From Anoxybacillus sp050480245 (GTDB taxonomy: Bacteria > Bacillota > Bacilli > Bacillales > Anoxybacillaceae): 64,000 nt of DNA. This document shows, piece by piece, positions 51,905 through 60,114 of the stretch; position 1 is the stretch's first letter, and the number at the start of each line of letters is the position of its first letter. The DNA lies in assembly GCA_050480245.1 (NCBI GenBank), contig JBCNEQ010000019.1. One strand, written 5' to 3'. The position numbers were made by a program, and so were the translations under genes. The notes beneath the pieces are model-generated. The model saw only the letters and a program-made list of their open reading frames with translations. It was not told the DNA's origin and did no database searches.

Positions 51905-52774
51905 GTGGTTCAATTTGGTCAAATTGCCACAGCGATGGTTACCCCATTTGACAGTAAAGGGAACATCGATTTTGCGAAAACGACACAATTAGTCAATTAT
52001 TTAATTGAAAACGGCACCGATTCGCTTGTTGTCGCTGGAACGACAGGAGAATCGCCAACGTTAACGACCGAGGAAAAGTTGGCGCTGTTTCGCCACGTTG
52101 TCGAAGTTGTTAACGGGCGCGTACCGGTCATTGCAGGAACGGGAAGCAACAATACGCGCGCATCGATTGAACTGACAAAAAAAGCAGAAGAAATCGGTGT
52201 CGATGCGGTCATGATCGTTGCTCCTTATTACAATAAACCGAATCAAGAAGGCATTTATCAACATTACAAAGCGATTGCAGAGAGCACGTCTTTGCCGGTC
52301 ATGGTATACAACATTCCGGGACGGTCGGTTGTCAATATTTCTGTTGAAACGATCGTCCGTCTTTCCGAAATTCCAAACATTGTAGCCGTCAAAGATGCCA
52401 GCGGCAATTTAGATGCGATGACGGAAATCATTGCAAAAACGCGCGATGATTTTATGTTGTATAGCGGAGATGATGGATTGACGCTTCCTGTGTTAGCGAT
52501 TGGCGGAAAGGGTGTTGTTTCTGTTGCTTCGCACATTATTGGAAATGAAATGAAAGAAATGATAGAAGCATTCACGCGTGGAGACAATAAAAAAGCGGCA
52601 GCGATGCATCAACAGTTATTGCCGATCATGAAAGCATTATTTGCTGCGCCAAGCCCTGTGCCGGTCAAAACCGCTTTACAACTGAAAGGGTTAGATGTCG
52701 GGTCTGTTCGACTTCCACTTGTGCCGCTTACTGAATCAGAACGTTTGCAGCTGATGAATGTTTTACAAGGTTAA
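51905..52774 (+). CDS. dapA: 4-hydroxy-tetrahydrodipicolinate synthase
   Basis: DapA condenses pyruvate with aspartate semialdehyde. The 289-residue TIM barrel has GTTGESPTLT, the Tyr of MVYNIPGRS, and the Schiff-base Lys in VAVKDASGN near residue 162. Its product feeds both diaminopimelate for the wall and, during sporulation, the adjacent DpaAB. The start is GTG with TTAGGAGTG upstream. A terminator follows. Confidence 0.97.
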   Translation: MVQFGQIATAMVTPFDSKGNIDFAKTTQLVNYLIENGTDSLVVAGTTGESPTLTTEEKLALFRHVVEVVNGRVPVIAGTGSNNTRASIELTKKAEEIGVDAVMIVAPYYNKPNQEGIYQHYKAIAESTSLPVMVYNIPGRSVVNISVETIVRLSEIPNIVAVKDASGNLDAMTEIIAKTRDDFMLYSGDDGLTLPVLAIGGKGVVSVASHIIGNEMKEMIEAFTRGDNKKAAAMHQQLLPIMKALFAAPSPVPVKTALQLKGLDVGSVRLPLVPLTESERLQLMNVLQG

Positions 52775-52777
52775 AAG

Positions 52778-52807
52778 AAAGAAAGGGAATTCATCCCTTT
52801 CTTTTTT
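52778..52807 (+). terminator. Terminator after dapA
   Basis: AAAGAAAGGGA (52778-52788), loop ATTCA, TCCCTTTCTTT (52794-52804), then more T. Confidence 0.9.
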
Positions 52808-52821
52808 ATTGTCGAATCAGT

Positions 52822-52827
52822 TATAAT
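52822..52827 (+). promoter_or_regulatory. -10 box of a probable rnjB promoter
   Basis: A consensus TATAAT lies 57 bases before the rnjB ATG and just after the dapA terminator. The -35 17 bases upstream is weak (TTCTTT). Confidence 0.4.
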
Positions 52828-52883
52828 GGATGTAAGTGACTTTGAGCGGGTGAGTTTGGCTGATTGTAGGAGGATTTTACGAT

Positions 52884-54545
52884 ATGAAACAAGCAGAGAA
52901 AATTCGTGTATTTGCCCTCGGCGGCGTTGGAGAGGTAGGAAAAAATATGTATGTCGTCGAGGTGGACGAAGACATTTTCGTCCTTGATGCAGGACTTATG
53001 TTTCCAGAGGACGAGATGTTCGGTATTGATATGGTCATTCCTGATATTTCTTATTTAGTTGAGCAACAGACGCGCATTCGTGGTATTTTTTTAACACACG
53101 GTCATGACGATCATATTGGAGCGATCGCGTATGTGTTAAGAAAAATGACTGTACCTGTGTATGGGGCGAAATTAACGCTTGCGTTGATGGAAGAAAAGTT
53201 AAAAGAACAAGGAATTACAACGAAAGCAAAACGTATCGAAATAAACGCGGATAGTGAAATTGTATTTGACAAAGCTGTCGTATCGTTTTTCCAAACAAAT
53301 CACAGCATTCCGGATTGCCTCGGGGTAAGCATTCAAACATCGCAAGGAGCCATTGTATATACGAGCGATTTTAAATTTGATCAAACGCCTGTTGGCATAT
53401 GCCGTACCGATTTTGGTAAAATGGCACAAATTGGGGCGAAAGGTGTGCTCTGCTTATTATCCGATAGCACGAATGCGGAAAAGCCGGGATATACCGGATC
53501 AGAAGCTGTCGTTGGTCAAGAAATTTCCGATGTCATTTGCAACGCGCGCGGACGCATTATTGTTGCTTGCTTTGCATCAAACATTACACGCATTCAACAA
53601 GTGTTAAATGCTGCACGCGATCATAGAAGGAAAGTCGTCATTATGAGCCGTCACATGCATAAAGTGATTGATATTGCGGTGCGCCTCGGATATTTAAAAC
53701 TTGATGAAAATATGATCATTCCGATGAGCGAAGTGGATCGCTACAATGATCGCGATTTAGTCATTTTAACGACAGGCAATCAAGGAGAGCCGATGGCAGC
53801 ACTCGCTCGCATGGCGAAACAAGCGCATAAATATATCAATATTAAAGAAGGGGATACGGTCATCGTTGCTTCTTCTCCAATGCCAGGTCATGAGTTGTTT
53901 ATCGCTCGAACGATTGATGCGTTATATCGCGCAGGAGCAAACGTCGTGTACGGTCAACGTCAAGTTCATGTGTCTGGACACGGTTACCAAGAAGAATTAA
54001 AGCTCATGTTAAATTTCATGAAGCCGAAATATTTCATCCCTGTACATGGAGAATTTCGGATGCAGAAGGCGCACGGCAGAATTGCTCAAGCTGTCGGCAT
54101 CCGTCAAGATGCAATCTTTTTAATTGAAAAGGGAGAAGTGATCGAGTTCTGTAACGGCCACGCCCGTTTTGGCGGAAAAGTGCCAAGCGGTCAAATTTTA
54201 ATTGACGGATTAGGCGTTGGTGATGTAGGCAATATTGTATTGCGCGATCGTCGTTTACTTTCACAAGATGGAATTATGATCGTTGTTGTGACGTTAAGTA
54301 AACAAGATAAGCGCATTGTTGCTGGTCCGGAAATGATTTCACGCGGCTTCGTATATGTGCGCGAATCCGAAACGCTGTTTGGAGAATCGGTAAAAATTGT
54401 GAAAGAAATTGTAGAAAAAAGTATGGAAGATTATGTAATCGAGTGGTCTTCATTAAAAACAAATATTCGAGATGCATTAAGCCAATATTTATTTGAAAAA
54501 ACGAAACGAAAACCAATGATTTTACCAATTATTATGGAAGTATAA
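52884..54545 (+). CDS. rnjB: Ribonuclease J2
   Basis: RNase J2 is a metallo-beta-lactamase/beta-CASP ribonuclease that works with RNase J1 in mRNA turnover. The 553-residue protein has THGHDDHIGAIAY near residue 70 (metal ligands), SDSTNAEKPGYTGSE, and the beta-CASP region with SGHGYQEELKLML and PVHGEFRM. Position before tepA and the length fit J2 rather than J1 in Bacillus. AGGAGG is 10 bases before the ATG. Confidence 0.94.
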   Translation: MKQAEKIRVFALGGVGEVGKNMYVVEVDEDIFVLDAGLMFPEDEMFGIDMVIPDISYLVEQQTRIRGIFLTHGHDDHIGAIAYVLRKMTVPVYGAKLTLALMEEKLKEQGITTKAKRIEINADSEIVFDKAVVSFFQTNHSIPDCLGVSIQTSQGAIVYTSDFKFDQTPVGICRTDFGKMAQIGAKGVLCLLSDSTNAEKPGYTGSEAVVGQEISDVICNARGRIIVACFASNITRIQQVLNAARDHRRKVVIMSRHMHKVIDIAVRLGYLKLDENMIIPMSEVDRYNDRDLVILTTGNQGEPMAALARMAKQAHKYINIKEGDTVIVASSPMPGHELFIARTIDALYRAGANVVYGQRQVHVSGHGYQEELKLMLNFMKPKYFIPVHGEFRMQKAHGRIAQAVGIRQDAIFLIEKGEVIEFCNGHARFGGKVPSGQILIDGLGVGDVGNIVLRDRRLLSQDGIMIVVVTLSKQDKRIVAGPEMISRGFVYVRESETLFGESVKIVKEIVEKSMEDYVIEWSSLKTNIRDALSQYLFEKTKRKPMILPIIMEV

Positions 54546-54567
54546 AACAACATGCTCAAAGTCAAGG

Positions 54568-54596
54568 AAACACCTGCAATGCGCAGGTGTTTTTTG
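54568..54596 (+). terminator. Terminator after rnjB
   Basis: AAACACCTGC (54568-54577), loop AATGC, GCAGGTGTTT (54583-54592), then T residues. Confidence 0.9.
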
Positions 54597-54655
54597 TATG
54601 AACATGTCGATGTTCACGTATACTAACGACATCACGCAACAGAAAGGGGATTGTT

Positions 54656-55369
54656 ATGGAAGAACGAGATGTATCTCAAGAGGAAACGAAGCCGTCTTCG
54701 GTAGAAAATATTGTGCAGCTCGGTCAAACGAACGTTCCGCAGCTTTCTTCTGATTCAACGATTCATTGTTTAACGATTGTCGGGCAAATTGAAGGGCACA
54801 TTCAATTACCGCCACAAAATAAAGCGACAAAGTATGAACATATTATTCCGCAAATTGTGGCGATTGAGCAAAATCCAAATATTGAAGGATTGCTTGTCGT
54901 ATTAAATACCGTTGGTGGCGATGTCGAAGCCGGGTTAGCTATTGCAGAAATGTTAGCATCGATGTCCAAACCGACTGTTTCGATTGTGCTCGGCGGAGGT
55001 CATTCGATCGGCGTGCCGATTGCCGTATCGTGCGACTATTCATTTATTGCGGAAACCGCAACGATGACGATTCATCCGATTCGTCTCACCGGCCTTGTTA
55101 TCGGTGTGCCACAAACGTTTGAGTACTTAGACAAAATGCAAGAGCGCGTCGTCAATTTTGTTGTGAAACATTCCAACATTAGTGAAGAAAAATTTAAGGA
55201 ACTGATGTTTTCACAGGGAAATTTAACGCGTGATATCGGAACGAATGTCGTTGGGACAGATGCCGTCAAGTACGGTTTAATTGATGAAGTCGGAGGCCTT
55301 TCACAAGCGATGCGCAAATTGCGCGAATTAATTGATCATTCCAATCAACAAGGAGCGATGCTACAATGA
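54656..55369 (+). CDS. tepA: ClpP-like serine protease TepA
   Basis: TepA is a ClpP/SppA-fold protease associated with protein translocation and, in Bacillus, degradation of small acid-soluble spore proteins. The 237-residue protein has NTVGGDVEAGLAIAEML, the nucleophile Ser near residue 117 in GGGHSIGVPIAVS, and the His in MTIHPIRLTG. There is no signal peptide. The 3' end overlaps ylzJ by four bases. Confidence 0.93.
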   Translation: MEERDVSQEETKPSSVENIVQLGQTNVPQLSSDSTIHCLTIVGQIEGHIQLPPQNKATKYEHIIPQIVAIEQNPNIEGLLVVLNTVGGDVEAGLAIAEMLASMSKPTVSIVLGGGHSIGVPIAVSCDYSFIAETATMTIHPIRLTGLVIGVPQTFEYLDKMQERVVNFVVKHSNISEEKFKELMFSQGNLTRDIGTNVVGTDAVKYGLIDEVGGLSQAMRKLRELIDHSNQQGAMLQ

Positions 55370-55590
55370 TTTTACACACGATCGTTCCTGAATTTATCAT
55401 TTTTCAAACAAATGAAGCGGACTATAAAAAACAACGAACCGCTCATTATAACGGCGTCCCTTTACTTGTACAACAAACGGAAACAAATGAATATGAAATT
55501 GTACGCGTATTAAGTAGCGATCCGCAACATTATTTGATGTACGAACCGGGCACAAAACTTTATGCGACATCACTACAATTTATGGTATAA
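55366..55590 (+). CDS. ylzJ: YlzJ-like small protein
   Basis: The 74-residue protein starts MILHTIVPEFIIFQTNEADY and has VQQTETNEYEIVRVLSSDPQ in its second half, matching the YlzJ-like family found between tepA and spoIIIE. The function is unknown. The ATG overlaps the tepA stop, so translation is coupled. A terminator follows. Confidence 0.88.
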   Translation: MILHTIVPEFIIFQTNEADYKKQRTAHYNGVPLLVQQTETNEYEIVRVLSSDPQHYLMYEPGTKLYATSLQFMV

Positions 55591-55598
55591 TTAAGAAC

Positions 55599-55630
55599 AA
55601 GCAGCCACGCTCTTCTGTTGGCTGCTTTTT
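55599..55630 (+). terminator. Terminator between ylzJ and spoIIIE
   Basis: AAGCAGCCA (55599-55607) and TGGCTGCTT (55619-55627) around an 11-base loop, followed by TTT. Confidence 0.85.
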
Positions 55631-55655
55631 CATCTTACATGTTGGAGTGGGCGAA

Positions 55656-57896
55656 ATGGGAAAGAAAAATAAGCGTCGCACAAACAAACAAAATCAATGG
55701 AAAACGACATTGCGCTTTGAATTAATCGGTTTAACGATGTTAGCATGTACGGTCATTGCGATGGCCAACGTTGGCGCTGTTGGCCGTTCGCTCGTTTTTG
55801 TTGCTCGCTTTTTTATGGGGGAATGGTATATCGTGGCGCTATTAGGGGCGCTCGTGACATCGCTATATGTCATTTGGAATCGAGCGTGGCCACTGTTTTT
55901 TCAACGCGTTTTGATCGGATTGTATTTAATTGTTCTTTCACTATTGTTATTTAGCCATGAAACGTTATTTCACATTTTATCACGAAATGGAAAATTGGTG
56001 AATCCAAGCATTATTCGGACGACATGGGATTTATTTTGGGTAGATGTGCGCGGGGAAAACGCTTCTTTTTCTGATTTAGGCGGAGGAATGCTCGGGGCAT
56101 TATTGTATACGATCAGCTATTATTTATTTGATCAGCTTGGGACAAAATGGATCGCTTCGCTGTTGCTCATTATCGGTGTGCTGCTTGTTACAGGAAAGAC
56201 GTTGCGAGATACGGTCGGGAAGGGAATGGAATGGTTCATTTCGTTCGTTCAAACGCAAGCGAAAGCGGTCATTTTAGATATTCGTTCGTTTTTGAAGCGG
56301 CCGAAGAAAGAAAAGCAACAACCATCGCATATTGAAGTTGTGACTGCACTAGAAGAACAAGAGGAAAAAGAGGAAGAAACGGAAGACATTATTGTCGAAG
56401 GACCGTTCATTTCCAATTTCAATGAAGCGGCGGAAGAAGAAAAAGCGATGTCATTTACGTCAACACATGCAACCGATTATGCGTTGCCGCCGATTGATTT
56501 ACTTTCTCCGCCGAAAGCAGTCGACCAATCACGTGAAAAAGAAAGCATTTATGAAAATGCTCGCAAGCTTGAAAAAACGTTTCAAAGCTTCGGCGTAAAG
56601 GCGAAAGTAACAAAAGTGCATATCGGTCCAGCTGTCACGCGATATGAAGTATATCCGGACGTCGGTGTGAAAGTAAGTAAAATTGTTAGTTTAAGCGACG
56701 ACTTAGCGCTCGCTCTAGCGGCAAAGGACATTCGAATTGAGGCGCCGATTCCGGGGAAATCAGCGATCGGCATTGAAGTGCCGAATGAAGAAATTGCGAT
56801 GGTTTCGTTACGCGAAGTATTAGAGGCGAAAGAAGCAGATAAGCCAGAGGCGAAATTGTTAATCGGGCTCGGACGTGACATATCGGGACAAGCGGTACTT
56901 GCTGAGCTCAATAAAATGCCTCATTTACTTGTTGCTGGTGCGACAGGAAGCGGAAAAAGTGTATGTATTAACGCCATTATTGTCAGCTTGCTGATGCGCA
57001 CGAAGCCGCATGAAGTCAAAATGATGATGATTGATCCGAAAATGGTCGAGTTAAGTGTATATAACGGCATTCCGCACTTGCTTTCTCCGGTAGTGACGGA
57101 TCCGAAAAAAGCGTCCCAAGCATTAAAAAAAGTAGTGAGCGAAATGGAGCGGAGATACGAGTTATTTTCACATACAGGAACGCGCAATATTGAAGGGTAT
57201 AACGAATATATTGAGCGTCATAATGAAACAGCGGAAACGAAGCAACCTCTTTTGCCGTACATTGTTGTCATTGTTGATGAGCTCGCTGATTTAATGATGG
57301 TTGCTTCTAGCGATGTGGAAGATTCGATTACACGTCTTGCACAAATGGCGCGAGCAGCAGGCATTCATTTAATTATCGCAACGCAACGTCCATCAGTCGA
57401 TGTCATTACCGGCGTCATTAAAGCGAACATCCCATCGCGTATCGCATTTAGCGTATCGTCACAAACGGACTCGCGGACAATTTTAGATATGGGCGGAGCC
57501 GAAAAATTGCTCGGACGCGGAGATATGCTCTTTTTACCTGTTGGTGCAGCCAAGCCTGTTCGCGTGCAAGGAGCGTTTGTGTCCGATCAAGAGGTGGAGA
57601 CGGTCGTACAATACGTCATTTCGCAACAGCAAGCACAATATGAAGAAACGATGATTGCCCAAGATGATGAACCGAAAGAAGCGTTTGATGATGAACTATT
57701 TGATGAAGCTGTCCAGTTGGTCATCGACATGCAAAGTGCATCCGTTTCTATGTTGCAACGGCGTTTTCGCATCGGCTATAACCGTGCTGCACGTTTAATT
57801 GATGCGATGGAAGCGCGCGGCATTGTCGGCCCGTATGAAGGAAGTAAACCGCGTGCTGTGCTTGTATCATCAAATGATCAAGCAAAAACATCATAA
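55656..57896 (+). CDS. spoIIIE: DNA translocase SpoIIIE/FtsK
   Basis: SpoIIIE pumps the chromosome into the forespore and clears DNA from division septa. The 746-residue protein has four transmembrane helices in the first 190 residues, an acidic linker (about 225-280), the RecA-like motor with Walker A GATGSGKSVCI near 428 and Walker B IVVIVDELADLMM, and the C-terminal gamma winged helix (LQRRFRIGYNRAARLIDAME). ATG 55656 has TTGGAGTGGG upstream; GTG 55647 lies in that site. Confidence 0.96.
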   Translation: MGKKNKRRTNKQNQWKTTLRFELIGLTMLACTVIAMANVGAVGRSLVFVARFFMGEWYIVALLGALVTSLYVIWNRAWPLFFQRVLIGLYLIVLSLLLFSHETLFHILSRNGKLVNPSIIRTTWDLFWVDVRGENASFSDLGGGMLGALLYTISYYLFDQLGTKWIASLLLIIGVLLVTGKTLRDTVGKGMEWFISFVQTQAKAVILDIRSFLKRPKKEKQQPSHIEVVTALEEQEEKEEETEDIIVEGPFISNFNEAAEEEKAMSFTSTHATDYALPPIDLLSPPKAVDQSREKESIYENARKLEKTFQSFGVKAKVTKVHIGPAVTRYEVYPDVGVKVSKIVSLSDDLALALAAKDIRIEAPIPGKSAIGIEVPNEEIAMVSLREVLEAKEADKPEAKLLIGLGRDISGQAVLAELNKMPHLLVAGATGSGKSVCINAIIVSLLMRTKPHEVKMMMIDPKMVELSVYNGIPHLLSPVVTDPKKASQALKKVVSEMERRYELFSHTGTRNIEGYNEYIERHNETAETKQPLLPYIVVIVDELADLMMVASSDVEDSITRLAQMARAAGIHLIIATQRPSVDVITGVIKANIPSRIAFSVSSQTDSRTILDMGGAEKLLGRGDMLFLPVGAAKPVRVQGAFVSDQEVETVVQYVISQQQAQYEETMIAQDDEPKEAFDDELFDEAVQLVIDMQSASVSMLQRRFRIGYNRAARLIDAMEARGIVGPYEGSKPRAVLVSSNDQAKTS

Positions 57897-57924
57897 AAGA
57901 GGCTAAAAAACAAGCCTCTTTTTT
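57895..57924 (+). terminator. Terminator after spoIIIE
   Basis: AAAAGAGGCT (57895-57904) and AGCCTCTTTT (57913-57922) around AAAAAACA, followed by TT. It begins in the spoIIIE stop codon. Confidence 0.9.
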
Positions 57925-58011
57925 GTATAAATGGGGAATAATAATGACATATTATTACAATCGCTTGCATAAATTTCAAACGACTTTTTTCGACATTTTT
58001 TTTATTCACTA

Positions 58012-58040
58012 TTTATTTATAGATGAAAAAATGTTATATT
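58012..58040 (+). promoter_or_regulatory. Predicted promoter of the GntR regulator gene
   Basis: TTTATT (58012-58017), 17-base spacer, TATATT (58035-58040) with TG one base upstream of the -10. The 170-base gap after spoIIIE is very AT-rich, so other promoter readings are possible. Confidence 0.45.
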
Positions 58041-58062
58041 ACTAATAAGAAATTCGTCTAAC

Positions 58063-58076
58063 ATCAGATGTCTGAT
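58063..58076 (+). promoter_or_regulatory. Palindromic operator, probable GntR-family binding site
   Basis: ATCAGA-TG-TCTGAT is a perfect 6+6 inverted repeat about 20 bases downstream of the predicted start site and 22 bases before the regulator's ATG. Autoregulation by the adjacent GntR protein is the simplest reading. I see no second copy before the transporter genes. Confidence 0.55.
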
Positions 58077-58097
58077 ATCTAAGGTGGGGGATGGTGA

Positions 58098-58823
58098 ATG
58101 TCTGTTAAAACGGATCATCGACACTTATATTTACAAGTGATTGATCGAATTAAAAAAGATATTGAGCAAGGGGTATATAAAGAGAAAGAAAAACTTCCTT
58201 CTGAATTTGAATTGGCGAAACAATTAGGAGTGAGTCGTGCGACATTGCGTGAAGCACTACGGGTGTTAGAAGAAGAAAACGTCATCATCCGCCGCCACGG
58301 TGTTGGGACGTTTGTTAGCGCCCGTCCAATGTTCACCTCTGGTATTGAACAACTAAGTAGCGTGACGGAAATGATTCGTCAAGCTGGTCGCAAACCGGGG
58401 ACGATCTTTTTATCTTCTTCTATCCAGAAGCCGACTGAAGATGATATAAAGCGCTTTCAATGTAAAAAAGAGGAAGATTTACTTATCGTTGAGCGAGTGC
58501 GTACAGCCAATAACGAACCGGTCGTCTACTGCATTGATAAAGTTCCTTGTAAATATTTACCTAAAGGGATTACTTATGAAAATGAGTCGTTATTAGAAAT
58601 ATTACATAATGAAGCGAATCGGTACATTGCTTATGCTGTGACGCATATTGAACCGCTCGGCTATCACGAAAAAGTGTCTCCGATTTTAGAATGCGAGCCA
58701 GAAACAGCGCTTTTAGTTTTAAAACAAATGCATTTCGATGAAAATGACGAGCCGATTTTGTACTCAATTGACTACTTTAAATCAGATAAGTTTAGCTTCC
58801 ACGTGTTGCGAAAACGCGTGTAG
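58098..58823 (+). CDS. ymfC: GntR-family (HutC/YmfC type) transcriptional regulator
   Basis: The 241-residue protein has an N-terminal winged helix (YLQVIDRIKKDIEQGVYKE, LPSEFELAKQLGVSRATLRE, VIIRRHGVGTFVS) and a C-terminal UTRA effector domain (about 90-240). Gene order after spoIIIE matches ymfC. It probably regulates itself and perhaps the adjacent nucleoside transporter; the effector is unknown. ATG 58098 has AAGGTGGGGG upstream. A promoter for the next operon overlaps its 3' end. Confidence 0.92.
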   Translation: MSVKTDHRHLYLQVIDRIKKDIEQGVYKEKEKLPSEFELAKQLGVSRATLREALRVLEEENVIIRRHGVGTFVSARPMFTSGIEQLSSVTEMIRQAGRKPGTIFLSSSIQKPTEDDIKRFQCKKEEDLLIVERVRTANNEPVVYCIDKVPCKYLPKGITYENESLLEILHNEANRYIAYAVTHIEPLGYHEKVSPILECEPETALLVLKQMHFDENDEPILYSIDYFKSDKFSFHVLRKRV

Positions 58824-58834
58824 CTTCTTATACA
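58806..58834 (+). promoter_or_regulatory. Predicted sigma-A promoter of the nucleoside ABC operon
   Basis: TTGCGA (58806-58811), 17-base spacer, TATACA (58829-58834), in the last codons of ymfC. Transcription would begin near 58841, exactly at the left arm of a 7-bp hairpin, giving a 5'-capped leader of about 95 nt. Confidence 0.5.
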
Positions 58835-58840
58835 GGCGCT

Positions 58841-58916
58841 TATCCTATTAAGGAGGTGACATTGGAGGGAGTAGGATATGTATAAATTTCGCATTTTCGC
58901 TAATTTATATTTTTAA
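58841..58916 (+). promoter_or_regulatory. Leader with 5' hairpin and two short ORFs upstream of the BMP lipoprotein gene
   Basis: TATCCTA (58841-58847) pairs with TAGGATA (58872-58878). In the loop is a consensus AAGGAGGTGA (58850-58859) leading to TTG 58862 and a 7-codon ORF (to 58885). A second site, GGAGGG (58864-58869), is 8 bases before ATG 58878 and a 12-codon ORF, MYKFRIFANLYF (to 58916). Neither links to a full gene. They may be leader peptides or the remnant of a lost start region. Confidence 0.4.
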
Positions 58917-58935
58917 CATGAGGGGGTAATCATTA

Positions 58936-59994
58936 ATGAAGAAAAAACGTTTTGGATTGACCATGTCTTTATTACTTACTGCCGGCATGCTTCTTGGTGG
59001 CTGCGGACAAGCGAAAGAAGAAGGAAAAGCATCTGACTTTAGCGTAGCGATGGTTACAGACGTTGGTGGAATTGACGATAAGTCGTTCAACCAATCTGCA
59101 TGGGAAGGATTACAAAAATTCGGTGAAGAAAACGGCTTGAAAAAAGGAAAAGGCGGCTATGACTACTTACAATCACAAAGCGATGCGGACTATGCAACAA
59201 ACTTAAATAAACTTGTGCGCAACGGCTTTGATCTCATTTACGGTATCGGTTTCTTAATGACAGATGCTATTACAGAAATTGCAGATCAAAAGCCAGATAA
59301 CAAATTTGCCATCGTTGATAGCGTTGTTGAAAAACCAAACGTGGCAAGCATTACATTTAAAGAGCACGAAGGTTCATTCCTTGTTGGTGTTGTCGCTGGT
59401 TTAATGACAAAAACGAACAAAATCGGTTTCGTTGGCGGTATGGAAATTCCGATAATCGAAAAATTCGAAAGTGGTTTTATTGCCGGCGTCAAAGCTGTCA
59501 ATCCAAAAGCAACAGTTGAAGTGCAATACGCAGGTGCGTTTGACAAAGCCGACAAAGGAAAAGCGATCGCATCAAGCATGTACGCTTCTGGCATCGACAT
59601 TATTTACCACGCAGCTGGTGCGACAGGAAACGGTGTGTTCTCTGAAGCAATCGACTTGAAAAAACAAGATCCAAACAAAGAAATTTGGGTCATCGGTGTT
59701 GACCGCGACCAGTACGAAGAAGGAAAAGTTCCAGGAACAGATAAAAGCGTAACATTAACATCGATGGTAAAACGTGTTGACGTTGCTGTATATGACTTAG
59801 CGACAAAAACGAAAAACGGTAACTTCCCTGGCGGTCAAGCAGTGGAGTACGGCTTGAAAGAAGATGGTGTTGGTATTGCACCAACAACGAAAAATAACGT
59901 TCCTGAAGATGTGTTGAAAAAAGTTGATGAATGGAAACAAAAAATTATTAACGGCGAAGTAAAAGTACCTCAGACTCGTGAAGAGTTGAAATAA
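58936..59994 (+). CDS. nupN: BMP-family nucleoside-binding lipoprotein (NupN-like)
   Basis: The 352-residue protein is a type II lipoprotein: basic start, hydrophobic helix and lipobox LLGGC with Cys23, followed by a PnrA/BMP fold (VAMVTDVGGIDDKSFNQSAW, GFLMTDAITEIA, AAGATGNGVFSEA, WVIGVDRDQ). Family members bind purine or other nucleosides for the ABC importer encoded next. AGGGGGTAAT precedes the ATG. Two strong hairpins separate it from the ATPase gene. The symbol follows Bacillus subtilis nupN (yufN). Confidence 0.9.
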   Translation: MKKKRFGLTMSLLLTAGMLLGGCGQAKEEGKASDFSVAMVTDVGGIDDKSFNQSAWEGLQKFGEENGLKKGKGGYDYLQSQSDADYATNLNKLVRNGFDLIYGIGFLMTDAITEIADQKPDNKFAIVDSVVEKPNVASITFKEHEGSFLVGVVAGLMTKTNKIGFVGGMEIPIIEKFESGFIAGVKAVNPKATVEVQYAGAFDKADKGKAIASSMYASGIDIIYHAAGATGNGVFSEAIDLKKQDPNKEIWVIGVDRDQYEEGKVPGTDKSVTLTSMVKRVDVAVYDLATKTKNGNFPGGQAVEYGLKEDGVGIAPTTKNNVPEDVLKKVDEWKQKIINGEVKVPQTREELK

Positions 59995-60004
59995 GGACAT
60001 TGTT

Positions 60005-60079
60005 GTTCTCCGAAGGACGCGTTTCTTCGGAGAACCACTAAATGAAGGGTTGCAACATATTGCAGCTTTTCATTTAGTG
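60005..60079 (+). other. Two abutting long hairpins between the lipoprotein and ATPase genes
   Basis: Hairpin 1: GTTCTCCGAAG (60005-60015) with CTTCGGAGAAC (60025-60035), 11 bp perfect. Hairpin 2: 60036-60055 with 60060-60079, 20 pairs with three G-U and a CATA loop. They touch with no base between. Neither has a T tract, so they are more likely to protect the upstream mRNA from 3' exonucleases or to cause partial termination than to stop transcription fully. Confidence 0.75.
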
Positions 60080-60114
60080 ATGTAAACCATGCTCATATAA
60101 GGAGTGGATCACGT

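Noticed and set aside
55586..55591. TATAAT at the end of ylzJ as a spoIIIE promoter
   Set aside because: No usable -35, and the ylzJ terminator lies directly downstream, before spoIIIE.
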